From assembly GCA_014946745.1 (NCBI GenBank), contig JADCRD010000003.1:682001-746000 (forward strand): DNA of 64,000 nucleotides. The letters are read 5' to 3'. A program made the translations under genes and the position numbers. Under the pieces are notes generated by a model. The model worked only from the letters and a program-made list of their open reading frames with translations, did not search any database and had not been told where the DNA came from. The DNA is from Lysobacterales bacterium. GTDB lineage: Bacteria; Pseudomonadota; Gammaproteobacteria; Xanthomonadales; Xanthomonadaceae. Shown piece after piece: positions 46,503 through 54,717 of this stretch (positions within the stretch are counted from its first letter, which is position 1; the number at the start of each line of letters is the position of its first letter).

Positions 46503-47383
46503 ACTACTCGCATCTGACGCCCGATACAGCCGAGCTGATGCAGGCCTCTCCAGAGGAGCGGATCGAGTTCTGCAAGCAGGACCGATGGGTTGCATATCCT
46601 AAGGCGCGCGAGTTCGTTGGGATGCTGGACGACCTCTACAACCACCCGCGTACCATTCGTATGCCAAACTACTTGCTCGTAGCGAGAAGCGGCAACGGCA
46701 AGAGTTCAATACTGGAGCACTTCGCCCGGCGCTACCCCTCCGATGTCGACGCTGGCGGCATGCCCGTGCTTCCGGTGCTGCACGTCGAGGTTCCACCTGA
46801 TCCCACGGAATCGTCGTTCTACTCTGCGATCCTCTGGAGGATGATGCGAGGGCATCGCGAGAGGGATTCGGTCACCGCGAAGCGCCAGCAGACGGTCGCG
46901 ATGCTTCGGCAGTTCCAAGTCCGTATGTTGCTGCTGGACGAGTTCAACAACATCGCCGAAGCCGGCAGATCCACCCGAGACTTGTTGGCAACCGTTCGCT
47001 TCCTTGCGAACGACGTGAAGCTGGGAATCTGCGCGGCCGGAACGGCCACGGCCATCAACGCTCTGAACCAGGACCCTCAGCTCAAATCACGCTTTCAGGG
47101 GTATGCGCTACCTGCATGGAAGCTTGACCGCGCCTACCTACAGTTCTTGGCGGCCTACGAGCAGGTGCTGCCGCTCGCCTTGCCTTCAGGGTTGGCCACG
47201 AGGGAGATGGCGACAAAGCTTTACGCGCTCTGCGGTGAGGCGATTGGCGAGTCAGTGAAGCTGCTGAAGCTCGCCGCTGCGCAGTCCGTCCGATCTGGCG
47301 AGGAGCGCATCACCGTGGAGACCTTGGAGAGCGTCCACTGGGTGGCACCCACGAAGTGGAGTGATGTCGCGGCCCTCATCTGA
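46499..47383 (+). CDS. tnsC: TnsC/TniB-like AAA+ regulator of transposition
   Basis: A 294-residue AAA+ ATPase of the TniB type that polymerises on target DNA and passes target information from TniQ to the transposase. Walker A is LLVARSGNGKSSILEHFAR (about residues 60-78), Walker B VRMLLLDEFNNIAEA (about 141-155), and sensor 1 lies in LGICAAGTATAINAL. It overlaps tnsB by four bases and the tniQ start by about 20. Length is in the TniB range rather than the longer 555-residue TnsC of Tn7. Confidence 0.93.
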   Translation: MNYSHLTPDTAELMQASPEERIEFCKQDRWVAYPKAREFVGMLDDLYNHPRTIRMPNYLLVARSGNGKSSILEHFARRYPSDVDAGGMPVLPVLHVEVPPDPTESSFYSAILWRMMRGHRERDSVTAKRQQTVAMLRQFQVRMLLLDEFNNIAEAGRSTRDLLATVRFLANDVKLGICAAGTATAINALNQDPQLKSRFQGYALPAWKLDRAYLQFLAAYEQVLPLALPSGLATREMATKLYALCGEAIGESVKLLKLAAAQSVRSGEERITVETLESVHWVAPTKWSDVAALI

Positions 47384-48419
47384 GCCCTGGCGCTGGGAGT
47401 TCGTTCTTTCTCGCAGGGAGGACGAACTCCTGAGTGCATGGTTGGCTCGCTCCGCAGCTGCCCACGGTCTGTCCTTCCATCGCTTTGGGGTCGACTATCT
47501 GGGGCAGCGGGCGTTGACCTACCGAGATGTCGATGTCTTTCCGTCCGCACGACTACTGAAGGTCATCGAGGCCGGATCGCATCTGAGTTCAGAGGCCGTG
47601 CTCTCCATGACGCTGGTGCCGTGGCTTGCCCAGCTGTCGTCTGGTGTTGGACGACCAGGGCATTTCGATGCGGTGCTGCCGCGTGCGCACGTGGCTCGAT
47701 CCAAGTTCCGACATGGGCAGCAAGCCTGTTTTGCTTGCCTGCGAGATGGCGTGAGCTATCAGCGTCGCTGGCGGCTTCCGTTTGTCGTCGCATGCGAGCG
47801 GCATGAGGTTTGGCTTCGCGACGGGTGTCCATACTGCGATGCGCCGCTGGACCCGAAGATCGATGTTGCCGCACAACCGATGTGCCCTACGTGCTATCGG
47901 TCCTCGTTCGGGCCCCTTCCCGCGCAAGCAGGGCCCGACGAGGCGCTAATGGACTTGCAGCGCCGACTCCTCGTGGCAATCACCACTGGGCAAGGTCTCG
48001 TCATCGATGGCCAGGAGGTTCCCTTGGCGGATGCCCTGAGGGGTTTCAACTTTCTGCTGCGGATCGACCAGCGCCTAGGAAGATCGGAAGCACTCCCGAG
48101 CGCGCGGTCTCCACTCAGATTGGAAGGACGCCGGCTTCGGCTGCAGCGGGTCGTGGACGTGCTGGACAGCTGGCCCGATGCGATCGCTGCAGACGGGAAG
48201 AGGTGCGGCCTGTCCAGCAACCCCTTTAGCGGAGAGAGCTGCCCACTGTGGGTTCTACGCGGCCTATCTGGACTCCGCCAAGCGAAGCCCCGTGTACGTG
48301 GGGCCCGCGGTGACGAAGATCCTGTCCTGGAGATGCTTCGCCGCCGCCGGCCGAAGAACTGGAGGACGCGCTACGCGCACCGCCTGATGCGGCTCGCCGG
48401 GATGACTCGTGGGCACTGA
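47364..48419 (+). CDS. tniQ: TniQ/TnsD-like target-selection protein
   Basis: A 351-residue TniQ-domain protein. The opening WEFVLSRREDELLSAWLARSA is the TniQ hallmark. The zinc fingers follow: CFACLRDG, then CERHEVWLRDGCPYCDAPLD and QPMCPTCYRSSFG. The C-terminal part is variable and arginine-rich (LRRRRPKNWRTRYAHRLMRL), as expected of a domain reading a specific attachment site. Since this element sits in comM, this protein is the natural candidate for comM recognition (inference). GTG 47361 directly precedes ATG 47364, and either could be used. It overlaps tnsC. Confidence 0.88.
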   Translation: MSRPSSEPWRWEFVLSRREDELLSAWLARSAAAHGLSFHRFGVDYLGQRALTYRDVDVFPSARLLKVIEAGSHLSSEAVLSMTLVPWLAQLSSGVGRPGHFDAVLPRAHVARSKFRHGQQACFACLRDGVSYQRRWRLPFVVACERHEVWLRDGCPYCDAPLDPKIDVAAQPMCPTCYRSSFGPLPAQAGPDEALMDLQRRLLVAITTGQGLVIDGQEVPLADALRGFNFLLRIDQRLGRSEALPSARSPLRLEGRRLRLQRVVDVLDSWPDAIAADGKRCGLSSNPFSGESCPLWVLRGLSGLRQAKPRVRGARGDEDPVLEMLRRRRPKNWRTRYAHRLMRLAGMTRGH

Positions 48420-49884
48420 CCATCGAGGACGACGCTTCTGCGATGGGTGCGGACAGCTCGTCGCCAAGATCGAGCGCATTCAGGGGCGCGATGAGTACTG
48501 CGGCACCTGCTACAAACGAGAGTTTGTTGTCCGTCGCTGTAGCTGCGGCGGCTCAGTTCGAGCGCACGTCTCCAACCACGGTCCCTACGCGTGCAGGAAG
48601 TGCGAAGCAGCGAAACGGACCTGCGTTCGGTGCGCTGGGCCGGTGCCAAGAGCCGGGCTCCGAGTCGATGGCGGAGTGGTTTGCCCAAGCTGCAGACCCT
48701 ACTTCCGCGAACCGCAGCCCTGTGAAAGCTGCGGTCTACTGAGTCGTCGTCTTTCGCGGCGCAGCGATGATCCGTTGGGTCTGCTCGTTTGCGATCGCTG
48801 CCGCAACAAAGCCTCGCATGCGACCTGCTGTCACTGTGGGCGATCGCGTGCGGTCGCTGGCAGGCTCTCGGACGATCGGCCCTACTGCGCACCGTGCGGA
48901 CCTCAAGGGGGTGTCACTCACCCCTGTCCGGATTGCGCCGGGCCGGTCGCTGGAGCGGGGTCGGGGCGTTGCCGGCCCTGTCTCAACCGAGCCGCATTGG
49001 GACGCGAAGTCTCGCTGCATCTGGGAGGTTTGGAGCGTTCGGAGTGCCGCGGCTGGCTCCCTGACTTTGCCGCCTGGCTGCACGCCCGCTCGCCGGACTC
49101 GCCCATTCTCGTACGCAGTTTTGCTCGGCACATGGCGTTCGTAGCGCGCATCGACTCGCTTCTCAGCGGCGATCAGCGCGTGACCGAGGACTGGCTCTTG
49201 GGCCGCTTGTCCGTCAGCGATATGCGGCGGCACTTGCAGTTCATGCGCTACCTGGACGAGACCCACGGGATCACGCTGAGTGAAGCCGCCAAGCAAGAGG
49301 CGGCGGAAGACGAGCGGATCCGTGAGTGCTTGATGCGAGCGCGGCGGCAGGCGTTCAAGGATGTGGCGGAGGCCTACGCGAGCCATCTGACGGGTTGTGA
49401 ACTCCCTGTTCGGACGAGACGCCAGTACCTGAGCGCTGCGATTGCATTCTGCGAACAGGCCAAGGTGGTCGATCAGGCCTGGTCTGTCGAGTCGACGTTG
49501 AAGTACCTGGCCAAGCGGCCTGGCCAGCGGGCGAACCTTGGCGTATTCGTGACTTTCTGCCGCCAAGTGATGGGCTGGGACGTGCCCCACCTTCCCGAGC
49601 CGCCGGCGCCGAAGGCAGATTCGCCCTCGGCCAAGAGGCTCCGGCAACTGATGCAGAACATTGATTCCGCCGGTGAGCTTGCGTCCTCAGCTCAGCGTGA
49701 GCGTGTCATTGAGTTGGCGTTCGCTCTGCCCCGAGGCTGCCTGTCGATGGCGTCAGTGGAACAATCGGATCGGGGCGTAGTGCACCTGGTAGTCAACGGG
49801 GCCCGGTACCGCGTCCCCGGATCTCTGAGAAAGACCGTCGAAGCCTGGGCCTCGGCGCGAAAGACGGGAATCAGTGCGGGGTAA
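48409..49884 (+). CDS. Zinc-ribbon protein with tyrosine-recombinase-like core-binding region (fifth transposition gene)
   Basis: A 491-residue protein, from GTG 48409, overlapping tniQ by 11 bases. The first 215 residues contain many CxxC knuckles (FCDGCGQL, YCGTCYKRE, RTCVRCAGPV, CESCGLL, VCDRCRNK, CCHCGRSR, YCAPCGPQ, PCPDCAGPV, RCRPCLNR), so a run of zinc ribbons. The middle (FKDVAEAYASHLTG, VRTRRQYLSAAIAFCEQAK, KYLAKRPGQRANLGVFVTFC) looks like the SAM-like core-binding domain of tyrosine recombinases. The C-terminus (RERVIELAFALPRG) would be the catalytic region. I see no R, HxxR or Y catalytic set, so it is probably a DNA-binding relic. Position matches the fifth gene (tniE/TnsF-like) of Tn6022-type elements. 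Confidence 0.65.
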   Translation: MGTDHRGRRFCDGCGQLVAKIERIQGRDEYCGTCYKREFVVRRCSCGGSVRAHVSNHGPYACRKCEAAKRTCVRCAGPVPRAGLRVDGGVVCPSCRPYFREPQPCESCGLLSRRLSRRSDDPLGLLVCDRCRNKASHATCCHCGRSRAVAGRLSDDRPYCAPCGPQGGVTHPCPDCAGPVAGAGSGRCRPCLNRAALGREVSLHLGGLERSECRGWLPDFAAWLHARSPDSPILVRSFARHMAFVARIDSLLSGDQRVTEDWLLGRLSVSDMRRHLQFMRYLDETHGITLSEAAKQEAAEDERIRECLMRARRQAFKDVAEAYASHLTGCELPVRTRRQYLSAAIAFCEQAKVVDQAWSVESTLKYLAKRPGQRANLGVFVTFCRQVMGWDVPHLPEPPAPKADSPSAKRLRQLMQNIDSAGELASSAQRERVIELAFALPRGCLSMASVEQSDRGVVHLVVNGARYRVPGSLRKTVEAWASARKTGISAG

Positions 49885-51496
49885 GCAGTCCCTTCGGCCA
49901 GCCTTGAAGCCCATGATTCATCCAGGCTTGGCGGGCCGCTGGTGAAACGTCTGCGCCCGCCCCGTCCGCCTCGGAAGCGTGAAAGACGACCTCCACGACC
50001 ACGTTGCAGTCCTCGAACGCCACATACGTGCGACGACGTTCTCCCCACGCCACTTCGACGAACGAGCAGTGTCGAGGCCTCGTGCCCGTGGGCCCCTCTT
50101 CGATGCTTTGCCAGTGTCGTGGCGCATCTGGGAACACCTCCGAAAGCGGTACGCTCCACCCAGCCGCCTCCCTCGCCAAGGGTCGAACATCCACCCCCGG
50201 GATGTTCTGAAGCACATCGAGGATCGGTCGCAGGTACTCAGGCGGTTCCTGCTGAGCGTCCGCCTCGAACTCAACCGGGCGGATGTTCTCCGTGGAGCCT
50301 GGTTCACCGACAGCAATCTGCGTCGCGTCGGCGGAGGCGTGCGCTGATCCCCCGCCTGTCGCCTTGCCTTCTTCTGTGCTCGATTGTCGCGATATGCGCT
50401 TTCTCCGAAGGTCCGGAAAGCGCACCACGTCATCGAACTCAAGGGACGTTCCCGTGAGACGGCCGGCGTCATTCTCGACGAGCCGCTTTGTCGGATCGCC
50501 ACTGGCGGCAGATTCCGCGGGGTGCGGTGTGGTTTGGGTACGCGTGGCTGGCTTTGACTTTGCGGTTCCCGGCGCCTCATCGTAGGCGAGGGAGCTGAAC
50601 GGAAACGGATGCGAGCAACTCAAGAGTTCGTGCACCACGAAGGTCTGCTGGGTCTGATCGCCGTGAGGTAGCCAGCGTCCCCGCGCTCGCAGGGTTGTGC
50701 GTCCCACAAAAGGGAACTCCGTACGGATGTAGCACTGAGGTCCGCCCGCGGCCATCGAGCCACCAATCCAGCGAGCGCTCTTCCAGCCCTCCTGCGTGCC
50801 CAGGATCCTCGCGACGTCTCCCGCGCTTCGCGCCGGAATTCCTGCAGCCAAGCGGAGGTAGGTGTGCTGATGTTTACGAAGACGCGACTGGTCTGGATCG
50901 TACAGGTGCTCTCGCTCCAGATGAGGCCTGAAGAGCTTGCCCAGCAGAGCGCTGGACGACCCGAAGTAGAACCGCGCCAGTTCCAGGGATGGGACGATGA
51001 GCCGCCTGCCATCGGGCAATCTCACGCGCACACAGTAGCTCTTGGTGTGAGTCTGGTGCTCACTGTGCTGTTGCAGGGGCAGGAGATAGTGGCCGTCTTC
51101 GCTGCTTCCTGCCTTGACGAGCTCGGTCGTTGAAGGGCCGATTACGATGTCGCTGAAGGTCTCGCGCGTGCCGCTGCCCACGGCTGTCAGGCGGCCCGTC
51201 TTGAAGACGTCGCCCACCCTGAGGATGGTGAGCATGCCAACCGACACATAGCGCTCAATCGGCGTCTCGGCGTGCCCCCTTAGCTCCGACACCATGGAGA
51301 CCTTGGACAACGACACGCACACCGAGGCTTGTCGGTTACGGTCGATCGGGTTTGGGAAGTCCACTGGACCGAACCAGAGAATCTTCCACGGGTGGCGATC
51401 GAGGGGAAATGCGTTGATGGAAATGTTCAGAGCAAGTCTTGAAGGCACGCCGAAGCACCATGAAGCGCGGATCGATGTGGCCGCGATTGCGCTCAT
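49871..51496 (-). CDS. TnsE-like protein
   Basis: A 541-residue protein on the minus strand, convergent with the transposition genes and overlapping the previous one by 14 bases at their 3' ends. Several points recall TnsE of Tn7, the factor that sends Tn7 to replicating plasmids: near-identical length (538 in Tn7), the N-terminal HPWKILWFGPVDFPNP, the central RRLIVPSLELARFYFGSS, a disordered Pro/Ser/Thr-rich middle (residues 295-400) and a C-terminal domain ending GWPKGLL. A VEVAWGERRRTYVAFEDCNV strand resembles the same C-terminal fold. The comparison is from memory. The unusual opposite orientation and the low overall similarity leave room for another family. Confidence 0.5.
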   Translation of the reverse strand: MSAIAATSIRASWCFGVPSRLALNISINAFPLDRHPWKILWFGPVDFPNPIDRNRQASVCVSLSKVSMVSELRGHAETPIERYVSVGMLTILRVGDVFKTGRLTAVGSGTRETFSDIVIGPSTTELVKAGSSEDGHYLLPLQQHSEHQTHTKSYCVRVRLPDGRRLIVPSLELARFYFGSSSALLGKLFRPHLEREHLYDPDQSRLRKHQHTYLRLAAGIPARSAGDVARILGTQEGWKSARWIGGSMAAGGPQCYIRTEFPFVGRTTLRARGRWLPHGDQTQQTFVVHELLSCSHPFPFSSLAYDEAPGTAKSKPATRTQTTPHPAESAASGDPTKRLVENDAGRLTGTSLEFDDVVRFPDLRRKRISRQSSTEEGKATGGGSAHASADATQIAVGEPGSTENIRPVEFEADAQQEPPEYLRPILDVLQNIPGVDVRPLAREAAGWSVPLSEVFPDAPRHWQSIEEGPTGTRPRHCSFVEVAWGERRRTYVAFEDCNVVVEVVFHASEADGAGADVSPAARQAWMNHGLQGWPKGLLTPH

Positions 51497-51790
51497 TCGT
51501 GCACGGGCACGTCAGGGCCGTCAAGGCTGCATGGAACCTGGTGTGGGTGCTGCCGCAACAGGCACGAGTACGAACCGTTCCGAGCTGCGTGTCAGGCTCG
51601 CCGATCGGCTGCCGCCTTACGCAATCGGTACGGCAGAGGCGCCATGTCACTGTGGCGTGCTGTAGAGCAGCGGTGGACAGGTTCGACGTGTTTCCGATAG
51701 AAGTTGCTGGCAGGCGACAACCCCAGTGCTGCCAGGTTTGCCCCAGGGAGCTTCGCCGCGAAGAGGAACACCATCACACGGGAGGTGCTC
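51497..51790. other. Intergenic region between TnsE-like and integrase-like genes
   Basis: Divergent promoter region of 294 bp. The only clear signal is GGAGG at 51781-51785, the Shine-Dalgarno of the next gene. No transposon-end repeat is evident. Confidence 0.4.
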
Positions 51791-52402
51791 ATGAACTCGT
51801 CTTCGCCAGAGACTGACCGCGGAACTTCGCCCCCGGGCGCACGCGGGCTACACATGGCATCGCATCTCAGCGAACCCGGCCATGTGGTCGTTGATTTCGC
51901 ACGGCTGCCGCGGCTCGGGGCAGGTGATCGAAGCTATGTGTGGTCCGCGGTCGATGTGGAGACCGGATGGGCCTATGTGGAACTGCAGCCTGATCTCTCT
52001 GCAAACAGCGCTCGCGCATTCTTGGCCGCCGTGAGGGAGCACGCGAGCTTTCGAGTGCGCACCGTGGAGGCGGAGATTCCTGCGGTTGACGAAGCAGTAA
52101 CTGCAGGAGTTACGCAACTCGACGAAGTTTGCGCGCAGCTTGGCGTTGACTATCAGGAGCGTCGGCGGACCCCTCACGCTTCAACCGCTGCGGAGGCGCT
52201 GCTTTCCAAGATTGCTCGCGAGGGTGAGCGATGCGCCTTGACCTCGGTCGCTGAGTTCTCGCAGTTCCTGAAGGTGTTCGTGGAACGTCACAACGAGACG
52301 TTGAACCCGAACAGAGGCACGCGCGAGACGCCCAAGCAGGCACTGAGCCGTTGGCGTTCGGAACGGCCCGACTTGTTCAAGTGGGATTCGGCGAGGCCCT
52401 AG
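51791..52402 (+). CDS. Integrase-fold protein lacking catalytic residues (IS481-like)
   Basis: A 203-residue protein. GGAGG five bases before ATG 51791 is a strong start. HVVVDFARLPRLG, SYVWSAVDVETGWAYVELQP and NSARAFLAAVREHASFRVRTV follow the opening of IS481-type integrase core domains, which read VHxDIKKLPRI, then AIDxxTRWxYVE, then a TDNGxEF block. Here the TDNGxEF block is replaced by VEAEIPAVDEAVTAG, and the third carboxylate region is altered (FVERHNETLNPNRGTRETPK). The first Asp is kept. The frame is intact, so this is either a recent relic or a domesticated DNA-binding protein. Confidence 0.6.
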   Translation: MNSSSPETDRGTSPPGARGLHMASHLSEPGHVVVDFARLPRLGAGDRSYVWSAVDVETGWAYVELQPDLSANSARAFLAAVREHASFRVRTVEAEIPAVDEAVTAGVTQLDEVCAQLGVDYQERRRTPHASTAAEALLSKIAREGERCALTSVAEFSQFLKVFVERHNETLNPNRGTRETPKQALSRWRSERPDLFKWDSARP

Positions 52403-52428
52403 CCGACATCAGCGTGCTACTGCGGCGG

Positions 52429-52447
52429 GGCCCTTCGCAGAAGGGCC
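52429..52447 (+). terminator. Hairpin after the integrase-like gene
   Basis: GGCCCTTC and GAAGGGCC form a perfect 8-bp stem with a three-base loop, followed by TTC. It lies 27 bases past the stop codon. Confidence 0.6.
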
Positions 52448-52509
52448 TTCGCCATCGGAATGCCGGCGTGGTCAAATGCGCGCCTTCAAGTCGATCCCGC
52501 TGAGCCCCG

Positions 52510-52734
52510 ATGTCCGACTCCGCCTCCCCGTTTTCGCGCCGCTGGGCATCGCTGCTGGCCGATCTGACCGTGCGTGAGCTTGATGAGCTTCAAGCTGCGG
52601 TCTCCGAGCGGCGGGCGGAGGCTGTGTATGCAGATCGGAAGCGAGTCCGCGCGTTGGTGATTGAAGCCGCGCACGCGGAGGGCTTTGCGCTCACAGAGCT
52701 TTTCGAGCTCGGCAGCGGAAGCCGCCAACGCTAG
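52510..52734 (+). CDS. Truncated H-NS-like protein
   Basis: A 74-residue protein. TVRELDELQAAVSERRAEAV and then RKRVRALVIEAAHAEGFALT with ELFELGSG resemble the N-terminal oligomerisation and linker region of H-NS/XrvA-type nucleoid proteins. In relatives, KAEGYTxxELFG leads into the DNA-binding domain. Here the protein stops at SGSRQR with no C-terminal domain. Such truncations can act as H-NS antagonists by hetero-oligomerisation. No good Shine-Dalgarno is seen, so the gene call is moderate. Confidence 0.45.
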   Translation: MSDSASPFSRRWASLLADLTVRELDELQAAVSERRAEAVYADRKRVRALVIEAAHAEGFALTELFELGSGSRQR

Positions 52735-52930
52735 GGCGAGGGCAGTTGCCAAGCTGCTCGAAGGTCGCCCCGCTCCGCATAGAGGCCGGCTCGCGCGCGG
52801 GTAGTCGAACCGGCGCGGCCTCAGGGCTTCGCCCCTGACGACTGCTCACGGCGGTCGCCGAGCCTACCGGCGAGAAGGCCCAGTCGACGCTAGGTGCAGA
52901 GCTTGTGGTGCGAACTTTTCCGCCTCGCTC

Positions 52931-53806
52931 CTACGGACTCGCCTCGAAGCCGTCGGAGAAGACTTCGGTACCGCACCGGTTGGAGAACACGCAGTCGGCG
53001 ATCTCCGGCCGATCGATGAAGGGGTTGCGATTGCCTTGCGCCGCGCATGCGCCGGCGTTTCGGCTGTGATCGCGAGCATCGGGTGGATCCAACTGGTGCC
53101 ACTCGAGCAGGACCGACAGCATGCCCATGTGGGCGGTCGAAGCATTCAAACCGCCTGACGTGACGATCAGTGCGCGATCGTCCGTCAGAATAAGATCGGG
53201 CTCAGCCGCTCCGGTGACCGGGTGGGTCCCGCCCTCATACCTCACGTCGAGGTACAGGAGCCCACGAGCGATGTCGCCGCGTCGTTCCTTCCAGACCTCC
53301 CATCGGTCGGAGGCACGCCAGTTCGAGTTGCCTGGGTACACGCCGGTGCCGCCGCCAGTACCGTTGGTGGCCACCGTTGGCCGCTCGGTGCAGCTCGCTG
53401 TGCACCAGTCGTAGGGCAGGTTCCCGCGGCTTGCGTTGTAGCTGCCATCCGCCAGGTGCAGGTGGTGGACGTCGGTATACGGGTAGTTGTCGACGACGTT
53501 GTTGGGGAAACCGTAGCTGCTGGGCCAACTGTGCTCGCGCTGATAGTTGCGCTCACTCTTCAACAGCGACGCATTGCGGTAGACATCGACAATCCGATCC
53601 GGATTCATCGGGTCCTCGTCCGTGATCTCCAGCACCGACCAGACGTCAAGTTGTGTGGTGCTCGTGTATGGGATGCGTGTGTGGCCGCGGATACGGGCAT
53701 GCAAGCTGGCGCGGGTGGCACCGGGGCTGCCAACCTCAAGGCCGTCGTAGTAGGCCGTCACGTCGGCGCAGGCGGTCAAGGAAGCCAGAAGCGTCAAGGC
53801 CAGCAT
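52931..53806 (-). CDS. Secreted endonuclease I family nuclease
   Basis: A 291-residue exported nuclease. A short hydrophobic leader (MLALTLLASLTACA) could be a signal peptide or lipoprotein signal. The His-Me finger core is YQREHSWPSSYGFPNNVVDN followed by YTDVHHLHLADGSYNASRGN, matching the EREHxWP and DLHHL motifs of the EndA/NucM family. Several cysteines (CTASCTE, DCVFSNRCG) would form disulfides outside the cell. The protein ends TEVFSDGFEASP, a tail type seen in secreted proteins of this group. It degrades nucleic acid non-specifically if like relatives. The 265 bp upstream show nothing notable. Confidence 0.85.
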   Translation of the reverse strand: MLALTLLASLTACADVTAYYDGLEVGSPGATRASLHARIRGHTRIPYTSTTQLDVWSVLEITDEDPMNPDRIVDVYRNASLLKSERNYQREHSWPSSYGFPNNVVDNYPYTDVHHLHLADGSYNASRGNLPYDWCTASCTERPTVATNGTGGGTGVYPGNSNWRASDRWEVWKERRGDIARGLLYLDVRYEGGTHPVTGAAEPDLILTDDRALIVTSGGLNASTAHMGMLSVLLEWHQLDPPDARDHSRNAGACAAQGNRNPFIDRPEIADCVFSNRCGTEVFSDGFEASP

Positions 53807-54071
53807 GGGAGTTGGGCGCTCGAGGGACTCGGTAGGCTCTGATCGTACCTGGGTATCTTGTTTGCACCGACGCGGCGGGCGCAGGCTTTTGCGCTTCGTG
53901 CTCTAGCGGTGATGCGTCCGCTCGGTCGCGTTGCGCGTGTCAAGCTTTAGCGCGCGGCGGCTCGCGACAGCTCAGTGCGACTCGATCGAAGCGATTGAAG
54001 GATTGGTACCTGAGCCGGAGGTCTAGCCAAGCGGCAGCGTGATTCGGGCGCTCTGAGACGGTAGTCGACCC

Positions 54072-54560
54072 ATGATTTTGTTCCTCGACTTTGATGGAAC
54101 CCTGCACCCGCTCTGGACGTTCGAGCGCGGCGAGAACAGCGTCATCGCCGTACCTTACTCGGGACCTTGGCTCGTTGAGGCGCCGACGTTGGAGCGCATT
54201 CTTCAGCCCTACCTACACCGGGTAGAGATCGTGCTCTCGACTGCATGGGCACGGATGCGCGGCCTGGAAGCAGCTCGTGGAATGTTGCCGGCAGCCATCG
54301 CGGCGCGGGTGACCGACTCGATCTGGTTGCCTGAGCTCGCGATCGACTACCAAGCGTCCCGATGCTCGCGCTTCAGCTGCATCCAGATGTGGCTGGAGCG
54401 ACGTCGCGCTGGGTATGCCGGACCGTGGTTGGCCTTGGATGACGACGATGAGCTGTGGCCTGCGGAGCAGCGGCATCGCCTGGTACATGCTGTCGGGACG
54501 TTGGCAGAGCTACTAGTCCAAAGCGAACTCGCTGTGATGCTGAGCCGCCACTTGGACTAG
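54072..54560 (+). CDS. HAD-superfamily protein
   Basis: A 162-residue HAD-fold protein. The nucleophile motif is ILFLDFDGTLHPLW, the second motif VEIVLSTAWARM, and the acidic motif PWLALDDDDELW; a lysine loop is not obvious. The STAWR-type motif and small size recall HAD domains found with RNA-repair or defence proteins (the HAD_SAK_2 type). The substrate is unknown. ATG 54072 has no strong Shine-Dalgarno. It is within the transposon cargo. Confidence 0.75.
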   Translation: MILFLDFDGTLHPLWTFERGENSVIAVPYSGPWLVEAPTLERILQPYLHRVEIVLSTAWARMRGLEAARGMLPAAIAARVTDSIWLPELAIDYQASRCSRFSCIQMWLERRRAGYAGPWLALDDDDELWPAEQRHRLVHAVGTLAELLVQSELAVMLSRHLD

Positions 54561-54633
54561 TTCACTATCGAGTATGCAAGCGGAGCTCATTTAAGCCGCA
54601 TCGATTCTGAGAACTGTCGGTGGACAATCGAAA

Positions 54634-54663
54634 GAACGCCTGGCGATACGCCGCCAGGCGTTC
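54634..54663 (-). terminator. Terminator hairpin of the DUF5648-like gene
   Basis: GAACGCCTGGCG and CGCCAGGCGTTC form a perfect 12-bp stem with a six-base loop, 54 bases past the stop of the minus-strand gene. On the minus strand it is followed by TTTCGAT. Confidence 0.65.
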
Positions 54664-54717
54664 ATGGTCTGAGCCTTCGTCTTAGAGGGTCGCAGACTCA
54701 GAAGTCAACGGCGTGGC

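Noticed and set aside
53222-53842. Plus-strand open frame opposite the secreted nuclease
   Set aside because: The minus strand encodes clear catalytic motifs of the endonuclease I family; the plus frame has none.
54020-54075. A tRNA-like start (GGAGGTCTAGCCAAGCGG) upstream of the HAD gene
   Set aside because: No T-arm GTTCGA-type sequence, anticodon stem or matching acceptor strand follows.
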